A stretch of DNA of 64,000 bases, from NCBI RefSeq assembly GCF_008830365.1, contig NZ_WBKI01000002.1, positions 496,001 through 560,000 on the forward strand. The letters are read 5' to 3'. The translations under genes were made by a program, and so were the position numbers. The notes under the pieces were generated by a model that saw only the letters and a list, made by a program, of their open reading frames with translations, had not been told where the DNA came from and ran no database searches. This DNA is from Serratia proteamaculans. Its GTDB lineage: Bacteria > Pseudomonadota > Gammaproteobacteria > Enterobacterales > Enterobacteriaceae. Shown here in pieces: positions 28,294 through 39,036 of the stretch; position 1 is the first letter of the stretch, and each line of letters begins with the position of its first letter.

Positions 28294-29981
28294 TGGCAGC
28301 TTCAGCCTTTTTATTGATTGCCAGCTTCATGCTGGTGCTTTTGCTGCTGGCCCGGCCGTTAGGCAGTTTCCTGGCGCGCCTGATCGAAGGTGACCCTTTG
28401 CCCGCACTGCGTCGGGTAGAGGCCGCCGTCTGGCGTTGTGCCGGCACGACCACCGCCGAGATGAACTGGTGGCAGTACGCACTGGCGATCCTGTGGTTCA
28501 ACCTGCTGGGTCTGGTACTGCTGTTTGTACTGCTGATGAGCCAAGGCTCACTGCCGCTTAACCCACAGGGTTTCCCTGGCCTGTCCTGGGATCTGGCGTT
28601 CAATACCGCCGTCAGTTTTGTCACCAATACCAACTGGCAGGCCTACAGCGGTGAGAGCACCCTCAGCTACCTCAGCCAGATGGCCGGGCTGGCCGTGCAG
28701 AACTTCCTGTCTGCGGCTACCGGCATCGCCGTGGCCTTTGCGTTGATCCGCGCCTTCACCCGCCGGTCCAGCGCCACCATCGGTAACGCCTGGATCGACC
28801 TGTTCCGCGTGACGCTGTATGTGCTGTTGCCGCTTTCACTGCTGATCGCGCTGTTCTTCGTCAGCCAGGGCACGCTGCAAAACTTCCTGCCTTACCTGCA
28901 TATCAGCACGCTGGAAGGCGCGCAGCAGACGCTGCCGATGGGGCCAGTGGCCTCGCAGGAAGCGATCAAGATGCTCGGTACCAACGGCGGTGGTTTCTTC
29001 GGCGTCAACTCGGCGCACCCGTTCGAAAATCCGACCGTGCTGACCAACTTTGTGCAAATGCTGGCGATCTTCCTGATCCCCTGCGCGCTATGCTTTGCCT
29101 TCGGTCAGGCGGCCGGTGAAAACCGTCAGGGCCATGCGCTGATCTGGGCGATGTCGCTGATCTTCATCGTCGCCGTGGTGGTAGTGATGTTCGCCGAACT
29201 GGCGGGTAATCCGCATCTGAGCGAATTGGGCAGTGCCAGCAACATCAATATGGAAGGCAAAGAATCACGCTTTGGCATTCTCGCCACCAGCATGTTCTCG
29301 GTCGTCACCACCGCCGCGTCCTGTGGTGCAGTCAACGCGATGCATGATTCCTTCACCGCGCTGGGCGGCATGGTACCGATGTGGCTGATGCAGATTGGTG
29401 AAGTGGTGTTCGGCGGCGTCGGTTCCGGCCTGTACGGCATGCTGCTGTTCGTGCTGCTGACGGTGTTTATCGCCGGGTTGATGATCGGTCGTACCCCGGA
29501 ATATCTGGGCAAAAAGATCGACGTCTATGACATGAAAATGACCGCGCTGGCGATCCTGGTCACGCCGACCCTGGTGCTGCTGGGCAGCGCGCTGGCCATC
29601 TCCACCGACGTAGGCCGCGCCGGCATTCTTAACCCGGGTGCGCACGGTTTCAGCGAAGTGCTGTATGCGCTTTCCTCCGCTGCCAATAACAACGGCAGCG
29701 CCTTTGGTGGGCTGAGCGTCAACACACCGTTCTACAACCTGCTGTTGGCCTTTGCCATGTTCGTCGGCCGCTTCGGGGTGATCCTGCCGGTGCTGGCAAT
29801 CGCCGGTTCGCTGTGCGCCAAGAAACGGCAACCTGCGGGCAACGGCACCCTGCCAACCTACGGGCCGTTGTTTATCGGCCTGCTGGTCGGCACCGTGCTG
29901 CTGGTGGGCGCATTAACCTTCGTACCGGCGCTGGCGCTGGGACCGGTGGCTGAGCATTTGCAACTTTGGCTGACCAAATAA
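28293..29981 (+). CDS. kdpA: Potassium-translocating ATPase subunit A
   Basis: KdpA is the potassium-selective channel-like subunit of the high-affinity KdpFABC pump, related to Trk/Ktr transporters. The 562-residue protein has about ten membrane segments and selectivity-loop sequences such as [11 protein letters not shown] and [22 protein letters not shown]. The start overlapping kdpF (TGATG) gives [13 protein letters not shown]. It is 26 bases upstream of kdpB. Confidence 0.97.
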   Translation: MAASAFLLIASFMLVLLLLARPLGSFLARLIEGDPLPALRRVEAAVWRCAGTTTAEMNWWQYALAILWFNLLGLVLLFVLLMSQGSLPLNPQGFPGLSWDLAFNTAVSFVTNTNWQAYSGESTLSYLSQMAGLAVQNFLSAATGIAVAFALIRAFTRRSSATIGNAWIDLFRVTLYVLLPLSLLIALFFVSQGTLQNFLPYLHISTLEGAQQTLPMGPVASQEAIKMLGTNGGGFFGVNSAHPFENPTVLTNFVQMLAIFLIPCALCFAFGQAAGENRQGHALIWAMSLIFIVAVVVVMFAELAGNPHLSELGSASNINMEGKESRFGILATSMFSVVTTAASCGAVNAMHDSFTALGGMVPMWLMQIGEVVFGGVGSGLYGMLLFVLLTVFIAGLMIGRTPEYLGKKIDVYDMKMTALAILVTPTLVLLGSALAISTDVGRAGILNPGAHGFSEVLYALSSAANNNGSAFGGLSVNTPFYNLLLAFAMFVGRFGVILPVLAIAGSLCAKKRQPAGNGTLPTYGPLFIGLLVGTVLLVGALTFVPALALGPVAEHLQLWLTK

Positions 29982-30007
29982 CCGACGTCATAGAGAGAGA
30001 ATAAAAG

Positions 30008-32077
30008 ATGACTCGCAAACAACGCGCGCTGTTTGAACCGGCACTGGTCCGTACCGCGCTGATCGATGCGCTGAAAAAGCTGGATCCGCGTACCCAGTGG
30101 CGTAACCCGGTGATGTTCGTGGTGTATATCGGCAGCATTCTGACCACGGCCATCTGGCTGGCGATCCTCGCCAAACAGACCGACGGCAGCGCCGCCTTTA
30201 CCGGCAGTATTGCCATGTGGCTGTGGTTCACGGTCCTGTTCGCCAACTTTGCCGAAGCGCTGGCCGAGGGACGCAGCAAAGCTCAGGCGGAAAGCCTGAA
30301 AGGCACCAAGAAAACCAGTTGGGCGAAGAAACTGGCCGCGCCGCGCCGCGAGGGTGCCACCGAGAAAGTTTCCGCCGAGAGCCTGCGCAAGGGTGACGTG
30401 GTGCTGGTGGAAGCCGGCGATACCATTCCGTGCGACGGCGAAGTACTGGAAGGCGGTGCATCGGTGGATGAAAGCGCCATTACCGGCGAATCGGCACCGG
30501 TGATCCGTGAATCCGGCGGCGACTTCTCATCGGTCACCGGCGGCACCCGCGTGCTGTCCGACTGGCTGGTGGTGCAGTGCAGCGTCAATCCGGGCGAAAC
30601 CTTCCTTGATCGGATGATCGCCATGGTGGAAGGCGCCAAGCGTCGCAAAACCCCGAACGAAGTGGCGCTGACCATTCTGCTGGTGGCGCTGACCCTGGTG
30701 TTCGTGCTGGCGACCGCCACGCTGTTCCCGTTCTCGCAGTACAGCGTGGACGCCGCCAATGGTGGGTCGGTGGTCAGCATCACCGTGCTGGTGGCCTTGC
30801 TGGTCTGCCTGATCCCCACCACCATCGGTGGTTTGCTGTCCGCCATCGGCGTGGCCGGGATGAGCCGGATGCTGGGCGCCAACGTGATTGCCACCAGTGG
30901 CCGTGCGGTGGAAGCCGCCGGTGACGTTGACGTGCTGCTGCTGGATAAAACCGGCACCATCACGCTGGGTAACCGTCAGGCCTCCGAGTTTTTACCTGCA
31001 CCGGGCGTCAAAGAACAGGAACTGGCCGACGCCGCACAGTTGTCGTCCCTGGCGGATGAAACGCCGGAAGGCCGTAGCATCGTGGTTCTGGCCAAACAGC
31101 GCTTTAACCTGCGTGAACGTGACCTGCAGACGCTGAACGCCACCTTCGTGCCCTTCTCCGCCCAGACCCGCATGAGCGGCGTCAACGTGCAGGACCGCAT
31201 GATCCGTAAAGGCGCAGTGGATGCCATTCGCCGTCACGTAGAATCCAATCAGGGCCACTTCCCGCAGGCGGTAGACGACCTGGTGGCCAGCGTGGCACGT
31301 ACCGGCGGTACACCGCTGGTGGTGGCCGAAGGGCCACGCGTGTTGGGGGTGGTGGCGCTGAAGGATATCGTCAAGGGCGGCATCAAAGAGCGCTTTGTCG
31401 AACTTCGCAAGATGGGCATCAAAACGGTGATGATCACCGGTGATAACCCGCTGACCGCTGCCGCCATTGCCGCCGAAGCCGGAGTCGATGACTTCCTGTC
31501 GGAAGCGACGCCGGAAGCCAAGCTGGCGTTGATCCGTCAATATCAGGCGGAAGGCCGCCTGGTGGCGATGACCGGCGACGGCACCAACGACGCCCCGGCA
31601 CTGGCGCAGGCCGATGTGGCGGTGGCGATGAACTCGGGTACCCAGGCCGCCAAAGAGGCGGGCAACATGGTCGATCTGGACTCCAACCCGACCAAGCTGA
31701 TTGAAGTGGTGCATATCGGTAAACAAATGCTGATGACCCGCGGTTCACTGACCACCTTCAGTATCGCCAACGACGTGGCGAAGTATTTTGCCATTATCCC
31801 GGCGGCGTTCGCGGCAACCTATCCGCAGTTGAACGCGCTGAACGTGATGCACCTGCACTCCCCCGCTTCTGCCATTATGTCGGCGGTTATTTTCAACGCC
31901 CTGGTGATCGTGTTCCTGATCCCGCTGGCGCTAAAAGGGGTGAGCTACAAGCCAATGAGCGCCGCTGCACTGCTGCGTCGTAACCTGTGGCTTTATGGCG
32001 TGGGCGGTCTGCTGGTGCCGTTTGTCGGTATCAAGCTGATTGACCTGATCCTGGTCGCCTTGCATATCGCCGGTTAA
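30008..32077 (+). CDS. kdpB: Potassium-translocating P-type ATPase subunit B
   Basis: KdpB is the P-type ATPase that energises uptake through KdpA. The 689-residue protein has the phosphorylation motif DKTGTIT with the aspartate at residue 313. It also has the actuator motif TGESAPV near residue 160 and the hinge motif [11 protein letters not shown] near 522. Seven membrane segments are predicted. A good GAGAGA-type ribosome site lies upstream. It matches the E. coli protein across its length. Confidence 0.98.
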   Translation: MTRKQRALFEPALVRTALIDALKKLDPRTQWRNPVMFVVYIGSILTTAIWLAILAKQTDGSAAFTGSIAMWLWFTVLFANFAEALAEGRSKAQAESLKGTKKTSWAKKLAAPRREGATEKVSAESLRKGDVVLVEAGDTIPCDGEVLEGGASVDESAITGESAPVIRESGGDFSSVTGGTRVLSDWLVVQCSVNPGETFLDRMIAMVEGAKRRKTPNEVALTILLVALTLVFVLATATLFPFSQYSVDAANGGSVVSITVLVALLVCLIPTTIGGLLSAIGVAGMSRMLGANVIATSGRAVEAAGDVDVLLLDKTGTITLGNRQASEFLPAPGVKEQELADAAQLSSLADETPEGRSIVVLAKQRFNLRERDLQTLNATFVPFSAQTRMSGVNVQDRMIRKGAVDAIRRHVESNQGHFPQAVDDLVASVARTGGTPLVVAEGPRVLGVVALKDIVKGGIKERFVELRKMGIKTVMITGDNPLTAAAIAAEAGVDDFLSEATPEAKLALIRQYQAEGRLVAMTGDGTNDAPALAQADVAVAMNSGTQAAKEAGNMVDLDSNPTKLIEVVHIGKQMLMTRGSLTTFSIANDVAKYFAIIPAAFAATYPQLNALNVMHLHSPASAIMSAVIFNALVIVFLIPLALKGVSYKPMSAAALLRRNLWLYGVGGLLVPFVGIKLIDLILVALHIAG

Positions 32078-32096
32078 TCATTAAGAGGAAATGAAA

Positions 32097-32666
32097 ATGT
32101 CTTATTTACGACCTTCGCTGGTGATGTTGATCCTGCTGACGTTGATTACCGGTATCGCCTATCCGCTGTTGACCACCGGGCTGTCGCAACTGCTGTTTTC
32201 CGGCGCGGCCAACGGATCGCTGCTGTACCAGGGCGACAAAGTAGTGGGTTCGGCGTTAATCGGCCAAAACTTCACTAAACCCGAGTATTTCTGGGGCCGC
32301 CCTTCTGCCAGCGGTGATTCGGCCTATAATGCCATGGCGTCTGCCGGCAGCAACCTGGCCGCCACAAACCCGGCACTGGACAAAGCCATTGCCGAGCGTG
32401 CGGCGCAACTGCGTCAGGCTAATCCGGCGATGAAAGGCCCGATCCCGGTCGATCTGCTGACCGCTTCCGGCAGCGGCCTGGATCCGCAAATTTCCCCCGC
32501 GGCGGCACAGTATCAACTGGCGCGGGTGGCGGCGGCGCGTCAACTGGCTCCTGAGCAGGTCGCCAAACTGATTGATGAAAACACCGATCAGGCCACCCCC
32601 AACTTTATGGGCGAGTCGGTAGTCAACGTGCTGAAATTGAATCTGGCACTCGACGCATTGAAATAG
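32097..32666 (+). CDS. kdpC: Potassium-translocating ATPase subunit C
   Basis: KdpC has one N-terminal membrane segment (about residues 8-28) and a soluble domain that raises ATP affinity of KdpB. The 189-residue product starts MSYLRPSLVMLILL. I chose the second of two in-frame ATGs because AGGA is seven bases before it but only one before the first (32,091). Conserved features are FTKPEYFWGRPSASG and the C-terminal PNFMGESVVNVLKLNLALD. Confidence 0.95.
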   Translation: MSYLRPSLVMLILLTLITGIAYPLLTTGLSQLLFSGAANGSLLYQGDKVVGSALIGQNFTKPEYFWGRPSASGDSAYNAMASAGSNLAATNPALDKAIAERAAQLRQANPAMKGPIPVDLLTASGSGLDPQISPAAAQYQLARVAAARQLAPEQVAKLIDENTDQATPNFMGESVVNVLKLNLALDALK

Positions 32667-32744
32667 TGCCTCGCGTGCTGCTAAAAAATAGTTCTCGGGT
32701 TCGGCGTGCCGGACCCGCTTTACGTTGCTGCAAAAGGAGCTCCG

Positions 32745-35438
32745 ATGGTGGATGAGGAACAACAGCGCCCTGACCCTGACAGCCTGCTGGCGCTGGCCAA
32801 TGAAAAACCCCGCGGCCGCCTGAAGGTGTTCTTCGGCGCCTGTGCCGGAGTGGGTAAAACCTATGCCATGCTACAGGAGGCGCAGCGATTGCGTGCCCAG
32901 GGGCTGGACTTGCTGGTCGGCGTGGTGGAAACCCATGGCCGCAGCGAAACCGCCGCATTGCTGAACGGGTTGGATCTACTGGCGAAAAAGCGTATTCAGT
33001 ATCGCGGCCGTCAGATACAGGAGTTTGATCTCGACGCCGCGCTGGCACGCCACCCGGCACTGATCCTGATGGATGAACTGGCGCACAGTAACGCCCACGG
33101 CTCGCGTCATCCGAAGCGTTGGCAGGATGTCGAAGAGTTGCTGGACGCCGGTATCGACGTACTGACCACCGTCAACGTACAGCACCTGGAAAGCCTGAAC
33201 GACGTGGTCGGCGGCGTGACCGGAGTGCGGGTGCGTGAAACGGTTCCCGATCATGTATTCGATGAAGCCACTGAAGTGGTGCTGGTCGATCTGCCGCCGG
33301 ACGATCTGCGCCAGCGGCTGAATGAAGGCAAGGTGTATATCCCCGGCCAGGCCGAGCGCGCCATCGAGCACTTTTTCCGCAAAGGCAATTTAATTGCCTT
33401 ACGCGAACTGGCACTGCGCCGTACCGCCGATCGGGTCGATGACCAGATGCGCGCCTTCCGCGATACCCAGGGCCGTGAGCGCGTATGGCACACCCGTGAC
33501 AGTATCCTGCTGTGCGTCGGCCATAACAACGGCAACGAAAAGCTGGTACGCATCGCAGCCCGGCTGGCGGCGCGACTGGGCTGTCACTGGCACGCGGTAT
33601 ATGTAGAAACACCCAAGTTACACCGTTTGCCGGAGAGTCAGCGTCGGGCGATCCTGCGGGCACTGCGGCTGGCGCAAGAATTGGGCGCCGAAACCGCGAC
33701 CCTGTCCGAACCTTATGAAGAACGCGCGGTGCTACGTTACGCCCGCGAGCACAACCTGGGCAAAATCATCATTGGCCGCCGCAGCGAACAACGCTGGAAG
33801 CTGCGCGGCAGTTTTGCCGATCGTCTTGGCCGGTTGGGGCCCGATCTTGATCTGGTGATCGTCGCGCTGGAAAACGACAGCCCCCCGCAGCCAGGCAAAG
33901 AACACGACAGCCGCAACTTTGGCGAGAAGTGGCGTATCCAACTGCGCGGTTGTGCGGTCGCCGTCGCGCTGTGCGCCCTGATTACCCTGCTTTCTCAGTG
34001 GCTGCTGCCGGGCTTCGACCAGGCCAACCTGGTGATGGTCTATTTGCTTGGCGTTGCCATTGTCGCGCTGTTCTTTGGCCGCTGGCCGTCGGTGCTGGCG
34101 GCGGTGATCAACGTCGCCAGCTTTGACCTGTTTTTCGTTCAGCCTCAATGGTCGTTTGCCGTCAGCGATATGCAGTATCTGCTGACCTTTGGCGTGATGC
34201 TGATTGTAGGTATCACCATCGGTAACCTGACCGCCGGCGTACGTTATCAGGCGCGGGTGGCGCGTTATCGCGAACAGCGGGCTCGTCATCTGTATGAGAT
34301 CTCCCGTGGGTTGAGCCAGGCGCTGACCACCGAAGACATCGCCAAAACCAGCCGCCATTTCCTCTCCAGCAGCTTCCAGGCAAAAACCGTACTGCTGCTG
34401 CCACAGGAGGACGGTAAACTGCAGCAAATGGTCGGCGAAACCGGGGGACTGCTGTCGGTGGATGAGGCGATTGCCCGCTGGAGCTTTGACAAGGGTATGC
34501 CGGCCGGAGCCGGTACCGACACTCTGCCCGGCGTGCCCTATCAACTGTTGCCATTAGCCACGTCGAAGCAAACCTTCGGCCTGTTGGCCATTGAGCCCAG
34601 CAACCTGCGTCAGCTGATGGTGCCGGAGCAACAGCGGCTGCTACAGACCTTTGCGGTGTTGATTGCCAGTGCACTGGAACGCCTGCATTTGGCGCGCAGC
34701 GCCGAGGAAGCCAAGCTGGACGCCGAACGCGAACAACTGCGCAACTCGCTGTTGGCAGCACTGTCCCACGATTTGCGCACCCCGCTGACGGTGCTGTTCG
34801 GTCAGGCAGAGATTCTGACGCTCGATCTGGCGGCAGAAGGCTCCAACCATGCGCCCCAGGCCAGTCAGATCCGCCAGCAGGTGCTGAGCACCACCCGGCT
34901 GGTGAATAATCTGCTGGATATGGCGCGTATTCAATCCGGTGGCTTTAACCTGCGTAAAGAGTGGCAGTCGCTGGAAGAGATCGTCGGCGCATCACTGCAC
35001 ATGCTGGAGCCGCTGATGACCCAGCATCAGATCAAAGTGGAGCTGCCGCCGGAGCTGGTCTTGGTCAACTGCGATGGCAGCCTGCTGGAACGGGTATTCA
35101 CTAACCTGTTGGAAAATGCCAATAAATATGCCGGTTACGATGCTACTATCGGTATTCGTGCCCATACGCTACCAGACTGGCTGGAAGTCGAGGTCTGGGA
35201 CGATGGACCGGGCATTCCCGAAGGGAAAATGCAGCTTATTTTCGATAAATTTTCCCGCGGTAATAAAGAATCGGCGATCCCCGGAGTGGGTTTGGGGTTA
35301 GCGATTTGCCGTGCCATTATTGAAGTACACGGTGGCCGTATCTGGGCAGAAAACCGTGCCAATGGCGGTGCCAGCTTCCGCTTTGTACTGCCGCTGGAGA
35401 AACCGCCTGAGATAGACAGCGAAGCCTTTGATCTGTAA
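32745..35438 (+). CDS. kdpD: Sensor histidine kinase KdpD
   Basis: KdpD senses potassium limitation and phosphorylates KdpE. The 897-residue protein has the N-terminal KdpD domain with Walker A (GACAGVGKT, near residue 30), a universal-stress-protein domain (about 250-370), four membrane helices (about 400-500), a GAF-type region, and HisKA with the H-box LSHDLRTPLT (His675). The HATPase domain ends it. AAAGGAG precedes the chosen ATG (MVDEEQQRPD); a longer frame start is rejected. kdpE follows after 18 bases. Confidence 0.97.
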   Translation: MVDEEQQRPDPDSLLALANEKPRGRLKVFFGACAGVGKTYAMLQEAQRLRAQGLDLLVGVVETHGRSETAALLNGLDLLAKKRIQYRGRQIQEFDLDAALARHPALILMDELAHSNAHGSRHPKRWQDVEELLDAGIDVLTTVNVQHLESLNDVVGGVTGVRVRETVPDHVFDEATEVVLVDLPPDDLRQRLNEGKVYIPGQAERAIEHFFRKGNLIALRELALRRTADRVDDQMRAFRDTQGRERVWHTRDSILLCVGHNNGNEKLVRIAARLAARLGCHWHAVYVETPKLHRLPESQRRAILRALRLAQELGAETATLSEPYEERAVLRYAREHNLGKIIIGRRSEQRWKLRGSFADRLGRLGPDLDLVIVALENDSPPQPGKEHDSRNFGEKWRIQLRGCAVAVALCALITLLSQWLLPGFDQANLVMVYLLGVAIVALFFGRWPSVLAAVINVASFDLFFVQPQWSFAVSDMQYLLTFGVMLIVGITIGNLTAGVRYQARVARYREQRARHLYEISRGLSQALTTEDIAKTSRHFLSSSFQAKTVLLLPQEDGKLQQMVGETGGLLSVDEAIARWSFDKGMPAGAGTDTLPGVPYQLLPLATSKQTFGLLAIEPSNLRQLMVPEQQRLLQTFAVLIASALERLHLARSAEEAKLDAEREQLRNSLLAALSHDLRTPLTVLFGQAEILTLDLAAEGSNHAPQASQIRQQVLSTTRLVNNLLDMARIQSGGFNLRKEWQSLEEIVGASLHMLEPLMTQHQIKVELPPELVLVNCDGSLLERVFTNLLENANKYAGYDATIGIRAHTLPDWLEVEVWDDGPGIPEGKMQLIFDKFSRGNKESAIPGVGLGLAICRAIIEVHGGRIWAENRANGGASFRFVLPLEKPPEIDSEAFDL

Positions 35439-35456
35439 TTAATTGCCGGGAGCCTT

Positions 35457-36146
35457 GTGAGCAGCACGCCAACCAATATTCTGATTGTTGAAGATGAGAA
35501 AGAGATCCGGCGTTTCGTCCGCACCGCACTGGAAAGTGAAGGCCTGCGGGTGTTTGAAAGCGAAACGCTGCAACGCGGGCTAATTGAAGCCGGCACGCGC
35601 AAGCCGGATCTGATTATTCTCGATTTGGGGTTGCCGGACGGCGACGGGCTGAACTATATCCGCGATTTGCGGCAGTGGAGCGCCATTCCCGTGATCGTGC
35701 TGTCGGCACGCAATGCGGAAGAAGACAAAATCGCCGCGCTCGACGCCGGGGCAGACGACTACCTCAGCAAACCGTTTGGTATCGGCGAACTGCTGGCCCG
35801 CGTGCGGGTCGCGTTACGTCGTCATTCCGGTAGCCTGCAAGAAAGCCCCTTGGTCAGCTTCTCCGAAATCACCGTCGATCTGATCAACCGCCGGGTACTG
35901 CGTCAGGGTGAAGATCTGCACCTGACGCCGATAGAGTTTCGTCTGCTGGCCGAACTGCTGGCCAACTCAGGCAAGGTGATCACCCAGCGTCAATTACTGA
36001 GCCACGTCTGGGGGCCAAACTATGTCGAGCATAGCCATTATCTACGGATATATATGGGGCATCTGCGACAGAAACTGGAGACCGACCCGGCCCGGCCGAA
36101 ACACTTGCTGACCGAGACCGGCGTCGGTTACCGCTTTATGCCTTGA
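35457..36146 (+). CDS. kdpE: Response regulator KdpE (OmpR family)
   Basis: KdpE is the transcription activator of kdpFABC. The 229-residue protein has a receiver domain with acidic pocket residues in VEDEKE and the phospho-acceptor Asp56 in LIILDLGLPD. The winged-helix DNA-binding domain occupies about 130-227. It starts with GTG after GGAG. A 6-bp GGGCGC / GCGCCC inverted repeat (36154-36173) lies just after the stop, but without a T-run. Confidence 0.97.
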   Translation: MSSTPTNILIVEDEKEIRRFVRTALESEGLRVFESETLQRGLIEAGTRKPDLIILDLGLPDGDGLNYIRDLRQWSAIPVIVLSARNAEEDKIAALDAGADDYLSKPFGIGELLARVRVALRRHSGSLQESPLVSFSEITVDLINRRVLRQGEDLHLTPIEFRLLAELLANSGKVITQRQLLSHVWGPNYVEHSHYLRIYMGHLRQKLETDPARPKHLLTETGVGYRFMP

Positions 36147-36173
36147 GGTTAACGGGCGCAGCATACGGCGCCC

Positions 36174-36476
36174 CTACGCGTTAGGGCCTTTCTTCAATCC
36201 CATCATAAATTCCTTGAACGCTTCGCGCAGCGGTGCAAATACCTGATGCTTGCGGTTTTCGATCATCACTTCGGAAAACAGCTTCAGGCCAACGGCAAAG
36301 GCCGCGCTGTTGTTCTCGCCAAAGTTCAGATCTTCACGCGCTTTGATGCGCTCAACGATGCCAAGAATGTCGTCGTGGTTTTCTACTTCAAAACTCAGTG
36401 GCGCTTTATCTACGGGTTCGCCTTTGCGATCGCTCAGGGCTTCAACGGTAATGCGAAAACGGTGGCCTGGCATCAT
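36174..36476 (-). CDS. DUF3861 family protein
   Basis: This 100-residue soluble protein begins MMPGHRFRITVEALSDRKG and matches the small DUF3861 family. No function is known to me. It is rich in charged residues and has no membrane segment or cysteine. Its start overlaps the stop of the upstream PadR-type regulator (TGATG), so the two are probably co-translated from the same autoregulated promoter. It is convergent with kdpE. Confidence 0.8.
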   Translation of the reverse strand: MMPGHRFRITVEALSDRKGEPVDKAPLSFEVENHDDILGIVERIKAREDLNFGENNSAAFAVGLKLFSEVMIENRKHQVFAPLREAFKEFMMGLKKGPNA

Positions 36477-37129
36477 TCACTCTCCTGTGCCGTCGGGGCA
36501 ATGTTCATTTCGCTTTCAATCGCCGCCACGGCGGTCAGCAGCGCCGCATTAATGTTCTCAACCTGCTGCGGTGAAAGATCCGCACGCATCACGTTGCCTC
36601 GCAGCAAACTGCGCAGGCGGTTCATGGCTTCAGAGATGCCTTCAGCCAGATTGCCGTGATGATGATGTCCGCGACCGACACCCGCCAAACGGGCCAGGAT
36701 CACGTCGACAGCGGCCTGGTGCTTTTGCAGTTCACTCTGACCCAGTTCGGTGATCTGATAACTTTTGCGGCCGTTACTGCTGGTGATCGGCTCGAGGAAA
36801 TCCTGCTCTTCCAGCAGCGTCAGGGTCGGATAAATCACCCCAGGGCTTGGCACATACAGACCGGAAGACGCCTCATCAATGGCCTTGATCAATTCATAAC
36901 CGTGGCTCGGTTTACGTGCCACCAGCGCCAGCAACACTAACCGCAGGTCGCCATGTTCAAACATCCGGTGACGGCCACCACGGCCCCCGCGCCCGCCCCG
37001 GCCATGCTCTTCGCCGTGATCGCCGCCAAAGTGATGACGTCCGCCACGGCGGCGATGATGATGACAGTGCCCTTCTTCGTGCTCAGGGTGACCGCCGTGA
37101 CGACGGTGTGAATCTAAACGGTGAAACAT
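36473..37129 (-). CDS. PadR-family regulator with His-rich N-terminus (YqjI-like)
   Basis: The 218-residue protein has an unusual N-terminus (1-55) packed with histidine, glycine and arginine (HPEHEEGHCHHHRRRGGRHH and a GRGGRGGRGG run), followed by a PadR winged helix (about 56-130; HGYELIKAI, PSPGVIYPTLTLLEEQ). A further HHHH lies near residue 156. E. coli YqjI has the same layout and is an iron/nickel-responsive repressor of itself and yqjH. Here no yqjH-like gene is adjacent and a DUF3861 gene follows. Metal sensing is inferred from the His-rich segment and the YqjI likeness. Confidence 0.85.
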   Translation of the reverse strand: MFHRLDSHRRHGGHPEHEEGHCHHHRRRGGRHHFGGDHGEEHGRGGRGGRGGRHRMFEHGDLRLVLLALVARKPSHGYELIKAIDEASSGLYVPSPGVIYPTLTLLEEQDFLEPITSSNGRKSYQITELGQSELQKHQAAVDVILARLAGVGRGHHHHGNLAEGISEAMNRLRSLLRGNVMRADLSPQQVENINAALLTAVAAIESEMNIAPTAQESE

Positions 37130-37168
37130 AGGGTATACCTCTCAATAGATAGTGAGTTGACGAGGTGG

Positions 37169-37256
37169 TTTAGATATATCTAAACAACCTCGATATAGCT
37201 AATCTAGATCGATATATCTAAATGTGCAAGCGCTGTTCGTTAAATAGATATATCTA
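37169..37256. promoter_or_regulatory. Cluster of TAGATATATCTA operators upstream of the PadR gene
   Basis: Three related palindromes lie within 88 bases upstream of the PadR-type gene: TTTAGATATATCTAAA (37169-37184, perfect), TAGATCGATATATCTA (37205-37220, half-sites intact) and TAGATATATCTA (37245-37256, perfect, in an extended AAATAGATATATCTAAATT context). PadR/YqjI proteins bind AT-rich palindromes in their own promoters, so these are probably autoregulatory operators. Confidence 0.8.
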
Positions 37257-37268
37257 AATTGCAGGCAT

Positions 37269-37294
37269 AAAAAAAGCGCTGTAAAAACAGCGCT
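37269..37294 (-). terminator. pgm terminator
   Basis: An 8-bp stem, AGCGCTGT / ACAGCGCT, is followed by a run of T residues on the minus strand. It starts about 20 bases after the pgm stop and ends just before the PadR operators. Confidence 0.88.
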
Positions 37295-37315
37295 TTCATC
37301 GGAAGTGGGGAAAAC

Positions 37316-38959
37316 TTACTTGGCGGAAGCCAGCACTGCACTGACGATTTCGACCGCTTCGTGCTCGATCTTTTCGCGATGTTCGGCCCCCAGGAAGCTC
37401 TCACAATAAATCTTGTAAGCCTCTTCGGTACCGGAAGGACGCGCTGCGAACCAGCCATTGTCAGTCATCACTTTCAGGCCGCCAATGGATGCGCCATTGC
37501 CCGGTGCTGCGGTCAGACGTGCGGTGATCGGATCACCCGCCAGAGTATCGGCCTTGACCATTTCCGGCGACAGCTTGGACAATGCCGCTTTCTGCGCTGA
37601 AGTTGCCGGCGCCTGAATACGGTTGTAGCTAGGCGCGCCAAAGCGTTTGGCCAGATCTTCGTAGTGATTCTGTGGGTTTTCGCCGGTCACTGCGGTGATT
37701 TCCGCCGCCAACAGACACATAATCATGCCGTCTTTATCGGTAGACCAAGGGGTGCCGTTGAAACGCAAGAAGGATGCCCCAGCGCTCTCTTCACCGCCAA
37801 AGCCCAGGCTGCCATCGTACAAGCCATCGACAAACCATTTGAAGCCCACTGGCACTTCCACCAGCTTACGGCCCAGAGAGGCGACCACGCGGTCAATCAT
37901 TGCACTGGAAACCAGCGTTTTGCCCACCGCCACATCAGCGCCCCACTGCGGACGATGCTGGAACAGGTAGTTAATAGACACTGCCAGATAGTGGTTCGGG
38001 TTCATCAGGCCCTTCGGCGTAACAATGCCGTGGCGGTCGTAATCCGGGTCATTGGCAAACGCCAGGTCGAACTTGTCGCGCAGCGCCAGCAAACCGCCCA
38101 TCGCCGGAACTGACGAGCAGTCCATGCGAATCACGCCATCGTGGTCCAGGTGCATAAAGCGGAAGGTCTGATCGATAGCATCGTTCACCAGCGTCAGATC
38201 CAGTTTGTAATGCTCGGCAATACGCTGCCAGTAGGCAATGCCGGAACCGCCAAGTGGGTCAACGCCCAGCTTCAGGCCGGCGCGCTGGATAGCAGGCATA
38301 TCGACGATATCCACCAACCCTTCGACATAGGGTTGCACCAGATCTTGTGCGTGCACGCGACCGCTGTTCCAGGCCTTATCCAGTGACTGACGCTGTACGC
38401 CTTTCAACTGCAATGACAGCAGTTCATTGGCGCGCTTTTCGATCACTGAAGTCAGATTGGTGTCGGCCGGACCGCCGTTGGTCGGGTTATATTTAATGCC
38501 GCCGTCTTCCGGTGGGTTGTGGGACGGGGTGATAACGATACCGTCGGCCAGTGCTCCACCGTTGCGGTTGTGGCACAAAATGGCATGGGATACCGCAGGG
38601 GTTGGCGTGAAGCCGTTATTTTCCTGCACGACAACATCGACGCCGTTGGCGGTCAACACTTCCAGCACGGAAATAAAGGCCGGCTCGGACAGCGCATGGG
38701 TGTCTTTACCCACGTAGCATGGGCCGGTCACCCCTTGCTGATGACGGACTTCGGCAATCGCCTGTGCGATAGCGAGAATATGGTTTTCATTAAAGCTATG
38801 GCGCAGAGCACTGCCGCGATGGCCTGAAGTTCCGAACTTCACAGCATGTGCCGCATTGCCCGCTTCAGGTTGCAGTACATAGTACTGCGACGTCAGCTGA
38901 GCTACGTTGATCAAATCGCTTTGCTGAGCCGGCCGCCCGGCACGTGGATTATTCGCCAT
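37316..38959 (-). CDS. pgm: Phosphoglucomutase
   Basis: Pgm interconverts glucose-1-phosphate and glucose-6-phosphate. The start giving [15 protein letters not shown] yields 547 residues and places the phosphoserine at Ser146 in TPSHNPP, as in E. coli. Other signatures are KFGTSGHRG and the metal-binding DPDYDRHG. The C-terminal phosphate-binding [16 protein letters not shown] is intact. An ATG two codons upstream is only two bases from GGGAG and so less likely. It follows seqA by 77 bases, as in E. coli. Confidence 0.96.
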   Translation of the reverse strand: MANNPRAGRPAQQSDLINVAQLTSQYYVLQPEAGNAAHAVKFGTSGHRGSALRHSFNENHILAIAQAIAEVRHQQGVTGPCYVGKDTHALSEPAFISVLEVLTANGVDVVVQENNGFTPTPAVSHAILCHNRNGGALADGIVITPSHNPPEDGGIKYNPTNGGPADTNLTSVIEKRANELLSLQLKGVQRQSLDKAWNSGRVHAQDLVQPYVEGLVDIVDMPAIQRAGLKLGVDPLGGSGIAYWQRIAEHYKLDLTLVNDAIDQTFRFMHLDHDGVIRMDCSSVPAMGGLLALRDKFDLAFANDPDYDRHGIVTPKGLMNPNHYLAVSINYLFQHRPQWGADVAVGKTLVSSAMIDRVVASLGRKLVEVPVGFKWFVDGLYDGSLGFGGEESAGASFLRFNGTPWSTDKDGMIMCLLAAEITAVTGENPQNHYEDLAKRFGAPSYNRIQAPATSAQKAALSKLSPEMVKADTLAGDPITARLTAAPGNGASIGGLKVMTDNGWFAARPSGTEEAYKIYCESFLGAEHREKIEHEAVEIVSAVLASAK

Positions 38960-39036
38960 CGACATATCTCCCTAATCCCTGTCCTGCGGCCTGGCAATAT
39001 GTCGCTCACGGCCACCATGACGGGCTGTTCGCTAAA

